Below, one piece after another: positions 8,292-16,111 of a DNA stretch of 32,171 nt. Below the pieces are notes generated by a model. The model did not search any database and was not told the DNA's origin. It was given only the letters and a program-made list of their open reading frames with translations. The stretch lies in contig JANQKF010000003.1 of assembly GCA_028281285.1 (NCBI GenBank), forward strand, positions 1 through 32,171. The letters are read 5' to 3'. The DNA is from Cyclobacteriaceae bacterium. Its GTDB lineage: Bacteria > Bacteroidota > Bacteroidia > Cytophagales > Cyclobacteriaceae. Both the position numbers and the translations under genes were made by a program. Every line of letters begins with the position of its first letter. The stretch's first letter is position 1.

Positions 8292-9032
8292 TTGGGTTTA
8301 TTTTCCTTTTTCAAAAGTCAACCTTCTGGACCATCCAGTGTTTTCCCTTTGGAAGTGGACATCCATTCACACCTGATTCCAGGCATTGATGATGGAATTC
8401 AGTCCATCGATGAAGGACTGGAAATACTTCGAGAAATGGCCGGGTTGGGTTATCGAAAGGTGATCACAACCCCTCATACCATGCCCGAATTCTACACCAA
8501 CACTCCGGAGACAATAAATTCAGGCTTGGAGAAAATGCAAAAAGCGATAAAAAAGGCTGAACTGGCAATAGAATTGGAGGCGGCTACAGAGTACTATCTG
8601 GATGAAACATTCATTGCCCGACTCGATAATAATGAGCCCTTAATGACATTTGGTGATAATTATGTGCTTTTTGAAACCGGATTCATTAATGAACCGCCAT
8701 TTCTCAAGGAGGCCACCTTTAAAATGACCATCAAGGGCTATAAACCAGTTTATGCGCATCCTGAAAGGTATCTTTATCTTCTGGAGAATCATCAATTACT
8801 GGAAGAAATGGTTGACAGGAATGTCTATTTTCAACTCAACTTAGTGGCCCTGACCGGATGTTATTCCAAGCCAATTCAGAAATTCGCAGAAAAACTAATT
8901 GATAAAGGTTTGGTTAGTTTCGTGGGAACCGATTGTCATAATATGGCCCATATTGATTTGGTGAAAAATGCCACCCAATTAAAATACTTCAAAAAGCTAA
9001 TGGAGCTTGATTTACTTAACAATACACTTTAA
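8292..9032 (+). CDS. CpsB/CapC-type PHP tyrosine-protein phosphatase
   Basis: Metal-dependent PHP-domain phosphatase of the CpsB/YwqE family, which dephosphorylates bacterial tyrosine kinases controlling polysaccharide polymerisation and export. The PHP ligand sets are visible: DIHSH (Asp23, His25, His27), GIDDG (31-35), TTPH with His62, Glu100 in ATEYYLD, His156 in YAHPERY, and GTDCHN (Asp214, His216). The length of 246 is usual. The start is a TTG at 8292; the resulting MGLFSFFKSQ N-terminus looks like that of family members, and no ATG lies in frame before the PHP motif. It sits 8 nt after rfbC and 3 nt before the epimerase. No tyrosine kinase gene is in the window. Confidence 0.9.
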   Translation: MGLFSFFKSQPSGPSSVFPLEVDIHSHLIPGIDDGIQSIDEGLEILREMAGLGYRKVITTPHTMPEFYTNTPETINSGLEKMQKAIKKAELAIELEAATEYYLDETFIARLDNNEPLMTFGDNYVLFETGFINEPPFLKEATFKMTIKGYKPVYAHPERYLYLLENHQLLEEMVDRNVYFQLNLVALTGCYSKPIQKFAEKLIDKGLVSFVGTDCHNMAHIDLVKNATQLKYFKKLMELDLLNNTL

Positions 9033-9035
9033 CTC

Positions 9036-10016
9036 ATGATATTTATTACTGGGGCCACAGGCCTTTTAGGAAGCTTCATTTGTCGGGATCTTCTTCGTAA
9101 AGGATATAAAGTACGAGCTATCAAAAGACAGAGTAGTCGTTTGACACTGCTCGAGGACATTGCCGATCAAATTGATTGGGTAATTGGGGATATGGACGAT
9201 ACTACTTTTATGGAAGAAGCTCTAAATGGTGTGGAGGCCATAATTCATGGGGCTGCCATCATTTCGTTCGATAAACGAGACGAAGCCAATATGCACAAAA
9301 CCAATGTTCAAGGAACAGCCGACCTGGTGAATGCTGGATTAAAAGCAGGAATTAAGAATTTTGTTCACATTAGTTCCGTAGCGGCCTTGGGCCGAAAAGC
9401 CGACCAGACTAATATCAATGAAAAAGACCGTTGGGAAGGTACTCCATACGACTCCATCTACTCAAGATCAAAACACTTGTCGGAGCTTGAAGTTTGGCGC
9501 GGAGGTCAGGAAGGTCTTGAAGTTAAGATTGTCAACCCTTCAGTAGTATTAGGGCCTGGAATATGGAAAAAGGGCAGCACATCAGTATTCAAGTATGCAT
9601 TTGATGAAAAGTCATACTATCCTTCTGGAACAGTCAATTTCGTTGATGTTCGTGACGTATCTCGAGCAATCATTTTGTTGATGGAATCGGACATCAAGGA
9701 TGAGCGATTTGTTCTGAATGCGGGAAGCATGTTGTATAAAGATTTTTTTGCAAGAATCGCTCAGGAATTTGGCAAGAAGCCTCCAAGAAAACCAGCTCCA
9801 CCATTTCTTCTGAAGATTGCGGTTTTTGCCGAATTCATTCGTTCCAGAATTACAGGTAAGGGGGCCATGATTACTTCCGACACTGCAAAACTTTCTCGTA
9901 TGAAGTATCACTTTGAAAATCAGAAGATAAAGGAGATGCTCAATTTTGAGTTTACTCCATTTGAAGAAAGTGTGAAATGGACTGTATCAGAATTAAAGAA
10001 AATGCATAATCTCTGA
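9036..10016 (+). CDS. NAD-dependent epimerase/dehydratase (extended SDR)
   Basis: A 326-residue extended short-chain dehydrogenase/reductase acting on an unidentified, probably nucleotide-sugar or related, substrate in the cytoplasm. The N-terminal Rossmann motif is GATGLLG (6-12), Arg31 may favour NADP, Asp52 follows in GDMDD, the serine of the catalytic set is in HISSVAA (about 113-114), and Tyr142-x3-Lys146 forms YSRSK. A typical NPSVVLGPG motif and a VNFVDVRDVSRA substrate-domain strand follow. The start ATG lies 3 nt after the phosphatase gene, so cotranscription with rfbC and the CpsB-like gene is likely. The specific reaction cannot be read from the sequence. Confidence 0.88.
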   Translation: MIFITGATGLLGSFICRDLLRKGYKVRAIKRQSSRLTLLEDIADQIDWVIGDMDDTTFMEEALNGVEAIIHGAAIISFDKRDEANMHKTNVQGTADLVNAGLKAGIKNFVHISSVAALGRKADQTNINEKDRWEGTPYDSIYSRSKHLSELEVWRGGQEGLEVKIVNPSVVLGPGIWKKGSTSVFKYAFDEKSYYPSGTVNFVDVRDVSRAIILLMESDIKDERFVLNAGSMLYKDFFARIAQEFGKKPPRKPAPPFLLKIAVFAEFIRSRITGKGAMITSDTAKLSRMKYHFENQKIKEMLNFEFTPFEESVKWTVSELKKMHNL

Positions 10017-10098
10017 AATACTGAAATTTTTTATGTCCTTATATAGTTTCAATTATGAGATTTACCTATTTTAAATAAACCATTTCTAACCAAGTTGC

Positions 10099-11505
10099 AT
10101 GCAGGAAGATTATCCTAGTAGAGAAGAGGAACGTGGGTTGATAAAGAGATTTGAAGAGCAGCTTAATCAGCAAAACTTCTCGTTTTTTGATGTTTCGGAA
10201 TTTGAGGTTATTATTCAATACTACCTGGATCATTTAAAGTACGGCAAAGCGCTAAAAGCCAGCCGTATGGCACATGAACAATATCCTTATTCCCAGGAAA
10301 TTGCCCTTTTGATGAGCCAAAGTCTTATTGGTAAAGAGCAGTATCATGAGGCCCTGACAGTGATTGAAAAGGCTCAGACCATTCACCCTAATGATGTGGA
10401 ACTGAACACAGTCAAAGGTTCATTGCTCTCTTTTATGGGTGATTTTGAAGAAGCCGTTAGGGTTCTGCGAAGCACGTTGGACTATGCGGAGGACAAATCT
10501 GAAGTATACTACAATATTGGGCTGACCTTTCAAACCCATTCCAAATTCCGGGAAGCCATAGCATCCTACAAATTTGCTATCGAGCACAACATCAATCATG
10601 AGAGTGCTTTGTATGAATTAGCCTATTGCTTAGACGTTCTTGGTGAACTTGAAGACAGTGTAGAATATTACAAACAATTTATAGACAAAGATCCATACTC
10701 CAGTTATGCCTGGTATAACTTAGGCATTGTATACAACAAGCTTCAACGCTATGAAGACGCAATAAGGTCTTATGACTTTGCCCTCGTCATTGACGATACA
10801 TTTTCATCTGCCCATTTCAACATGGGCAATTCATATATGAACCTTGGGAAATTCCCTGAAGCACTTGAAGCATACAAGAATACACTTACCAATGAAGGAC
10901 CAAGCGCAGAAACCAACTGTTGCATAGGAGCGGCCTATGAGAAGCTGGAACAATATGAGTTGGCCATAAAATATTATAGAAAGGCCTCAAAGGCTGATCA
11001 GTTTTATGAAGATGCCTGGTATGGTATTGGATGTTGTCTTAGTGCACAAGAAAAGCATTTTGAGGCAATACACTTCTTCAACAAGGCTCTTAAACTTGAC
11101 CCGGAAAATGCCAACTACTGGCAGGCAGCTGCAGAGGCAGAATACAAAACTGGGAACGTGATATCCGCTGGTGAATGCTATCAGGAAGTGGCATTTCTGG
11201 AACCGAATAATATCGATTTATGGCTCGACTGGTCTTACATCTATTATGAACAAGGTGACATGGATCGTGCAATCGACCTAATTAACAAGGGCCTTGAAGA
11301 GTCTCCGGACAACTCCGATCTGCTTTACCGAATGACTGTCTACCAAATAAATACTGGGCATTACAAAGAGGCCTTTAATTATTTGGAAAATGCCTTAATT
11401 TTGGACTTCGAAAATCATGAAGTGCTGTATGACTTCTTCCCAAAACTGGAGACCCAAAAAGCACTTTATAAGATTATCGACCAATACCGAAAGAAAGAAG
11501 ACTGA
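10099..11505 (+). CDS. Tetratricopeptide repeat protein
   Basis: A 468-residue protein made almost entirely of TPR helices, without signal peptide or membrane segment, so probably a cytoplasmic scaffold. About ten to twelve repeats of 34 residues are visible, with classical units such as AWYNLGIVYNKLQRYEDAI, AHFNMGNSYMNLGKFPEAL and AWYGIGCCLSAQEKHFEAI. The N-terminus (MQEDYPSREEERGLIKRFEE) is acidic and probably helical. The stop is immediately followed by the start of the comA-like gene with zero spacing. The 82 bases before it hold no gene. The partner is unknown. Confidence 0.9.
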   Translation: MQEDYPSREEERGLIKRFEEQLNQQNFSFFDVSEFEVIIQYYLDHLKYGKALKASRMAHEQYPYSQEIALLMSQSLIGKEQYHEALTVIEKAQTIHPNDVELNTVKGSLLSFMGDFEEAVRVLRSTLDYAEDKSEVYYNIGLTFQTHSKFREAIASYKFAIEHNINHESALYELAYCLDVLGELEDSVEYYKQFIDKDPYSSYAWYNLGIVYNKLQRYEDAIRSYDFALVIDDTFSSAHFNMGNSYMNLGKFPEALEAYKNTLTNEGPSAETNCCIGAAYEKLEQYELAIKYYRKASKADQFYEDAWYGIGCCLSAQEKHFEAIHFFNKALKLDPENANYWQAAAEAEYKTGNVISAGECYQEVAFLEPNNIDLWLDWSYIYYEQGDMDRAIDLINKGLEESPDNSDLLYRMTVYQINTGHYKEAFNYLENALILDFENHEVLYDFFPKLETQKALYKIIDQYRKKED

Positions 11506-12267
11506 ATGCACTATTTTTTGAATGACGTGCCCGACAGGACACAGAAACCTCGCGATAAAGGTTTTACCATGGCAATGGATAAAGGCCTAAGTGTAAGAGA
11601 GGCAGAAGACTTCATAAGTGTCTGTGGAGAATATGTTGATATCGTAAAACTCGGATGGGGGACCTCCTATGTTACTCCCAATCTGAAAGAGAAGCTTGAA
11701 ATCTATAGATCAGCCGGAATACCTTATTACTTTGGAGGGACTCTCTTTGAAGCCTTTGTGGTTAGGAATCAATTTGAGGACTATCAAAAGGTACTGGATA
11801 AATATGAAATGCCGTTTGCCGAAGTATCTGATGGATCCATAGATTTAGATCATGACAAAAAATGTGAGTACATCAACAGATTGTCAGAACAAGTGACGGT
11901 ACTCTCTGAAGTTGGTTCAAAAGATGCGGAAAAAATTATCCCTCCTTATAAGTGGATTGAGCTTATGCAAAAGGAACTGGATGCTGGTGCCTGGAAGGTA
12001 ATTGGTGAGGCAAGAGAGGGTGGAAATGTAGGATTGTTTAGGTCGACTGGTGAAGTCAGATCTGGTTTGGTACAAGAGATTCTGACCAAGATTCCATTCG
12101 AAAAGATTATCTGGGAAGCTCCTCATAAAGCTCAACAGGTGTGGTTTATAAAGTTGCTGGGAACCAATGTTAACCTCGGCAATATTGCCCCGAACGAAGT
12201 GATTCCTTTGGAAACCATTCGTTTAGGGCTTAGAGGAGATACTTTCGATCATTTCTTGACCACTTGA
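11506..12267 (+). CDS. comA: Phosphosulfolactate synthase (ComA family)
   Basis: ComA-family enzyme (PF02679), which adds sulfite to phosphoenolpyruvate to give (R)-2-phospho-3-sulfolactate. The 253-residue TIM-barrel protein shows the family blocks DIVKLGWGTSY (45-55), YYFGGTLFE (74-82), EVSDGSID (106-113), SEVGSKD (134-140), and GEAREGGNVGLF. In methanogens this is the first step to coenzyme M; in Bacillus it supports sulfolactate formation. Neither setting applies here. Many Bacteroidota make sulfonolipids from cysteate, so a role in a C3-sulfonate pathway is possible but inferred. No comB- or comC-like gene is in the window. The gene abuts the TPR gene and is followed after 2 nt by a DUF368 gene. 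Confidence 0.88.
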   Translation: MHYFLNDVPDRTQKPRDKGFTMAMDKGLSVREAEDFISVCGEYVDIVKLGWGTSYVTPNLKEKLEIYRSAGIPYYFGGTLFEAFVVRNQFEDYQKVLDKYEMPFAEVSDGSIDLDHDKKCEYINRLSEQVTVLSEVGSKDAEKIIPPYKWIELMQKELDAGAWKVIGEAREGGNVGLFRSTGEVRSGLVQEILTKIPFEKIIWEAPHKAQQVWFIKLLGTNVNLGNIAPNEVIPLETIRLGLRGDTFDHFLTT

Positions 12268-12269
12268 TT

Positions 12270-13196
12270 ATGAGGGGTATAAAAGATTACCTCCTTGTTT
12301 ATCTAAAAGGCATCGGGATGGGTGGTGCGGATGTTGTTCCCGGTGTATCAGGAGGAACGATAGCGTTCATCACCGGTATTTATGAGACACTGCTCAACGC
12401 CATCAAAAGCATCGACCTGGAAGCATTTAATCTTTTGAAAAGATTACAAATCAAGGCACTATGGAACCATGTTAATGGTAGTTTCCTCATTACCTTACTT
12501 TTAGGAATCGCTACAAGCGTCCTGACCCTGGCAAAAGTAATCACCGGCTTACTCCATGATTACCCTATTCAGGTGTGGTCATTTTTCTTTGGCTTGATAA
12601 TCATCTCAGCCCTTATTGTCTTAAAGGAAATTAAGAGGTGGAATATCGGGGTGTTTCTCGCCATAATAGTTGGTGCGGCTATAGCCTATTTGATCACTTC
12701 AGCAACTCCAGCTGAGACCCCTGAAGCATCATGGTTTCTTTTTGTAGCGGGCGCATTCGCCATTTGTGCCATGATTCTACCTGGTATTTCCGGAGCTTTT
12801 ATAATGCTTCTATTTGGCAAATACGAATATATTCTCACTGCAATTAAGGAATTCAGGATTGTAGACATTGCTATTTTCGGACTGGGTTGCATAGTGGGTA
12901 TTCTTACTTTCAGCCGATTGGTGAGTTGGTTACTGAACAAATATCACCAAATCACCATTGCGGTTCTGTCGGGCTTCATGCTTGGTTCGTTGAACAAGGT
13001 TTGGCCATGGAAAAGAACAGTTGAAACATATGTTGACAGACATGGAGAAGTAAAACCTCTTGTTGAAGTTAATATTTTGCCAAATGAATATGTCGGAGAG
13101 CCCTATTTTCTGCAAGCAGTGCTATTTGCGGCAGGAGGATTATTGCTTGTTTTCGGGATAGATAGATTGGCAACGTTGCTTACAAACACCGATTAA
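12270..13196 (+). CDS. popT: DUF368 membrane protein, undecaprenyl-phosphate translocase (PopT family)
   Basis: Polytopic inner-membrane protein of the DUF368 family (PF04018). Some members were shown to return undecaprenyl phosphate across the membrane for reuse in cell-wall and glycan synthesis. With the ATG at 12270 it has 308 residues and about eight hydrophobic helices. Two related motifs mark its internal duplication: GGADVVPGVSGGT (18-30) and MILPGISGAF (168-177). An in-frame TTG at 12264 overlaps the end of comA and would add two residues; ATG is preferred. The gene lies 2 nt after comA and 3 nt before aroE. Family membership is clear, while the transport role rests on characterised relatives. 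Confidence 0.88.
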   Translation: MRGIKDYLLVYLKGIGMGGADVVPGVSGGTIAFITGIYETLLNAIKSIDLEAFNLLKRLQIKALWNHVNGSFLITLLLGIATSVLTLAKVITGLLHDYPIQVWSFFFGLIIISALIVLKEIKRWNIGVFLAIIVGAAIAYLITSATPAETPEASWFLFVAGAFAICAMILPGISGAFIMLLFGKYEYILTAIKEFRIVDIAIFGLGCIVGILTFSRLVSWLLNKYHQITIAVLSGFMLGSLNKVWPWKRTVETYVDRHGEVKPLVEVNILPNEYVGEPYFLQAVLFAAGGLLLVFGIDRLATLLTNTD

Positions 13197-13199
13197 ATC

Positions 13200-13943
13200 A
13201 TGAGAAAGTTTGGCCTGATTGGATATCCGCTAAGTCATTCTTTCTCTAAGAAATACTTCACTAAGAAATTTGAGGATCATGGCATTACAGATGCCTCGTA
13301 TGACTTGTTCCCAATCCAATTGATTGATGATCTTCCTAAGCTCATCCTGGATAATTCTGAACTCAATGGACTTAATGTAACAATTCCATACAAGGAACAG
13401 GTGATACCCCTGTTGGATGGTCTGGATCCGGCTGCTGAAAGAATTGGTGCTGTAAATACCATTAAAATTGCCGATGGTAAACTGTATGGGTACAATACCG
13501 ACTATCACGGTTTTAAGGACTCATTAGTCAAATGGATTGGGCCAAATACCCATCCGGAAAAAGCGCTAATTCTTGGAACAGGAGGAGCTTCAAAAGCCGT
13601 AAAAGCAGTGTTGGATGATTTGAACATAAGGTATCAGTTGGTCTCTAGAATACCATCGGATGATTGCCTTACTTACGATGATCTGTCCTCGTCACCCAAT
13701 CACTTACTCTCTTCTTCTCTCATCATCAATACTACCCCTTTGGGTATGTCACCAGATATTGAATCAGCACCTGATCTCCCTTATGATCAACTCACGGAAA
13801 GTCACTTCCTCTTCGATCTCGTCTATAATCCGTTGATCACTTCATTTATGGAAAAAGGGATTGAGAAAAAATGCTGGGTTAAAAACGGCTTGGAAATGCT
13901 ACACGGCCAAGCTGAAAAAGCCTGGGAGATTTGGAATCAGTGA
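13200..13943 (+). CDS. aroE: Shikimate dehydrogenase (NADP)
   Basis: Reduces 3-dehydroshikimate to shikimate in chorismate and aromatic amino-acid synthesis. The protein has 247 residues, slightly shorter than the E. coli enzyme. Substrate-site motifs are present: GYPLSHSFS (8-16) with Ser12 and Ser14, LNVTIPYKE with the catalytic Lys65, AVNT with Asn86, and YNTDYHGF with the catalytic Asp101. The Rossmann loop LGTGGASKA covers 125-133, and the C-terminal NGLEMLHGQAEKAWEIW helix closes the fold. It belongs to the close-packed rightward row with comA and popT (3 nt gap before it), and uvrB follows after 40 nt. Confidence 0.96.
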   Translation: MRKFGLIGYPLSHSFSKKYFTKKFEDHGITDASYDLFPIQLIDDLPKLILDNSELNGLNVTIPYKEQVIPLLDGLDPAAERIGAVNTIKIADGKLYGYNTDYHGFKDSLVKWIGPNTHPEKALILGTGGASKAVKAVLDDLNIRYQLVSRIPSDDCLTYDDLSSSPNHLLSSSLIINTTPLGMSPDIESAPDLPYDQLTESHFLFDLVYNPLITSFMEKGIEKKCWVKNGLEMLHGQAEKAWEIWNQ

Positions 13944-13983
13944 GTGCATCAAAAGTTAAAAATACTCGTAAGTTTATCATTCC

Positions 13984-16005
13984 ATGGATTTCAAAATCAC
14001 TTCAGAGTTCGAACCAACGGGAGATCAACCCGAGGCAATAGCCCAACTGAAACAAGGCGTTGAAGACAATGAACCTTCGCAGGTCCTCCTGGGAGTCACA
14101 GGTTCGGGTAAAACCTTTACCATTGCCAATTTGATCCAGGAGACGCAACGCCCAACGCTAATTCTAAGCCATAACAAAACACTGGCCGCACAACTCTACG
14201 GAGAGTTCAAACAATTCTTTCCTGAAAACGCAGTCGAGTATTTTATCTCCTATTACGATTATTATCAACCTGAGGCATTTATTCCAAATAGTAACCTATA
14301 CATTGAGAAAGACCTCTCAATCAACGATGAAATTGAAAAGCTAAGATTAAGCGCCACCTCTTCGCTACTCACAGGCCGGAGGGACGTGATTGTAGTTGCT
14401 TCGGTCTCATGTATCTATGGTATCGGTAACCCTGATGAATTCGGAAAGAATGTAGTACGGTTACAGGTCGGAGATGTCCTGTCAAGGAACAAGTTACTTT
14501 TTGCCCTTGTCGATATTCTATATTCAAGAACAGAAGCGGAGTTTAAGAGAGGCACTTTCCGGGTAAAAGGAGATACGGTAGATATTTTTATCGCTTATGG
14601 AGACTTTGCCTATCGAATCTATTTCTGGGGTGATGAAATTGAGGCCATACAACGCATCGATCCCATTTCCGGAAAAAAAATCTCGGTTGAGAAGATTATC
14701 ACAATTTTTCCGGCCAACCTCTTCGTAACCGGAAAGGACGTGCTTCATACCGCCATCAAGGAAATTCAAGACGATTTAGTGGTGAGGTTAGAGCAATACG
14801 AAGACGATAGAAGGTTTCTTGAAGCCAAAAGATTGAAAGAACGAACCGAGTTCGACATGGAAATGATGCGAGAACTTGGCTATTGTTCGGGAGTCGAAAA
14901 TTATAGCCGGTATTTTGATCGAAGACGACCCGGGCAGCGCCCTTTCTGTCTATTGGATTACTTCCCGGATGACTATCTGATGGTTATTGACGAAAGCCAC
15001 GTCACCGTTCCACAAGTAAGGGCCATGTGGGGTGGAGACCGATCAAGGAAAGAGAACCTTGTCGAATATGGCTTCCGCCTCCCCTCGGCCTTGGATAATC
15101 GTCCACTCAAGTTTGATGAATTTGAAGACCTGACAAATCAAACCATTTATGTCAGTGCCACGCCCGGAGAATATGAACTTACCAAATCTGAAGGCATTGT
15201 GGTTGAGCAAATCATACGGCCCACTGGGCTGCTCGATCCGGTTATTGAAGTACGTCCAAATCCAAATCAGATTGATGATCTTCTCAATGAAATTGACCTC
15301 CGTGTTCAGCGTGAGGAACGGGTGCTCGTGACTACCCTGACTAAAAGAATGGCTGAAGAACTGACAAAATTTTTGGAACGTGCTAATGTGAAGTGTCGAT
15401 ACATCCATTCAGAAGTGAACCCACTCGATCGGGTCGAAATACTTCGAGAGCTAAGGCTTGGTATTTTTGATGTTTTGGTAGGTGTTAACCTGTTAAGAGA
15501 AGGGCTTGACTTACCGGAAGTATCTTTGGTGGCCATTCTTGATGCCGACAAAGAAGGTTTTTTGAGGAATGAACGCTCTTTGGTTCAAACCATAGGTCGT
15601 GCAGCTCGGAACGAAAACGGTATGGTGATTATGTATGCGGATAAGGTTACTGAATCAATGCAACAAGCCATCGATGAGACCAACCGAAGACGAAGTATAC
15701 AAATGGAGTATAATATTGCGAATGACATCACTCCTATGACCGTCAAGAAGTCCAAAGAGGCGATTATGAGTCAGACCAGTGTGGCCGATTCCAAAAAAGG
15801 CAAGAAGAGCTATTACATTGAAGATGAATCGCAATCTGTCGCGGCAGATCCGGTGGTGGCCTACATGGACAAGCCTGCCTTAGAAAAAATGATCCAGAAA
15901 ACTCAAAAGTCGATGGAAACAGCCGCCAAAGAGCTCGACTTTATTGAAGCAGCCAGGCTCAGAGATGAGCTGAACGAATTGAAAGAGTTACTTGATCATA
16001 AATAA
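13984..16005 (+). CDS. uvrB: Excinuclease ABC subunit B
   Basis: DNA-damage recognition helicase subunit of nucleotide excision repair, 673 residues as usual. It carries Walker A GVTGSGKT (37-44), the beta-hairpin region beginning YYDYYQPEAFIP (about 92-105), the Walker B-like DESH box (336-339), helicase motif V/VI segments GVNLLREGLDLPEVSL and QTIGRAARN, and a C-terminal UVR domain (about 633-670) for UvrC contact. It follows aroE after 40 nt on the same strand. No terminator was seen after it before amt. Confidence 0.98.
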   Translation: MDFKITSEFEPTGDQPEAIAQLKQGVEDNEPSQVLLGVTGSGKTFTIANLIQETQRPTLILSHNKTLAAQLYGEFKQFFPENAVEYFISYYDYYQPEAFIPNSNLYIEKDLSINDEIEKLRLSATSSLLTGRRDVIVVASVSCIYGIGNPDEFGKNVVRLQVGDVLSRNKLLFALVDILYSRTEAEFKRGTFRVKGDTVDIFIAYGDFAYRIYFWGDEIEAIQRIDPISGKKISVEKIITIFPANLFVTGKDVLHTAIKEIQDDLVVRLEQYEDDRRFLEAKRLKERTEFDMEMMRELGYCSGVENYSRYFDRRRPGQRPFCLLDYFPDDYLMVIDESHVTVPQVRAMWGGDRSRKENLVEYGFRLPSALDNRPLKFDEFEDLTNQTIYVSATPGEYELTKSEGIVVEQIIRPTGLLDPVIEVRPNPNQIDDLLNEIDLRVQREERVLVTTLTKRMAEELTKFLERANVKCRYIHSEVNPLDRVEILRELRLGIFDVLVGVNLLREGLDLPEVSLVAILDADKEGFLRNERSLVQTIGRAARNENGMVIMYADKVTESMQQAIDETNRRRSIQMEYNIANDITPMTVKKSKEAIMSQTSVADSKKGKKSYYIEDESQSVAADPVVAYMDKPALEKMIQKTQKSMETAAKELDFIEAARLRDELNELKELLDHK

Positions 16006-16062
16006 TCCATTTCAAACGTTTGCACAGATTTTTCAATCATATTAGGTAATTTTTAATCCTAT

Positions 16063-16103
16063 AATTGATTAAATTTCATGATAATTCGAATTTTTAATCA
16101 ATT
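16063..16103. repeat. Perfect 11-bp inverted repeat upstream of amt (candidate operator)
   Basis: AATTGATTAAA at 16063-16073 and its exact complement TTTAATCAATT at 16093-16103 are separated by 19 nt and end 8 nt before the amt ATG. A further partial copy, TTTTTAATCC, lies at about 16050-16059. It could be a dimeric regulator site or a hairpin in the leader. There is no GC-rich stem or following U-run as expected of a terminator for uvrB. Confidence 0.5.
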
Positions 16104-16111
16104 TTTTACCC

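Noticed and set aside
15043-15408. A 121-codon open frame antisense to uvrB
   Set aside because: It lies fully inside conserved helicase motifs of uvrB; no independent support.
16063-16103. The inverted repeat before amt considered as a terminator of uvrB
   Set aside because: The arms have only two G-C pairs and the loop is 19 nt; it also sits at the amt start rather than close behind uvrB.
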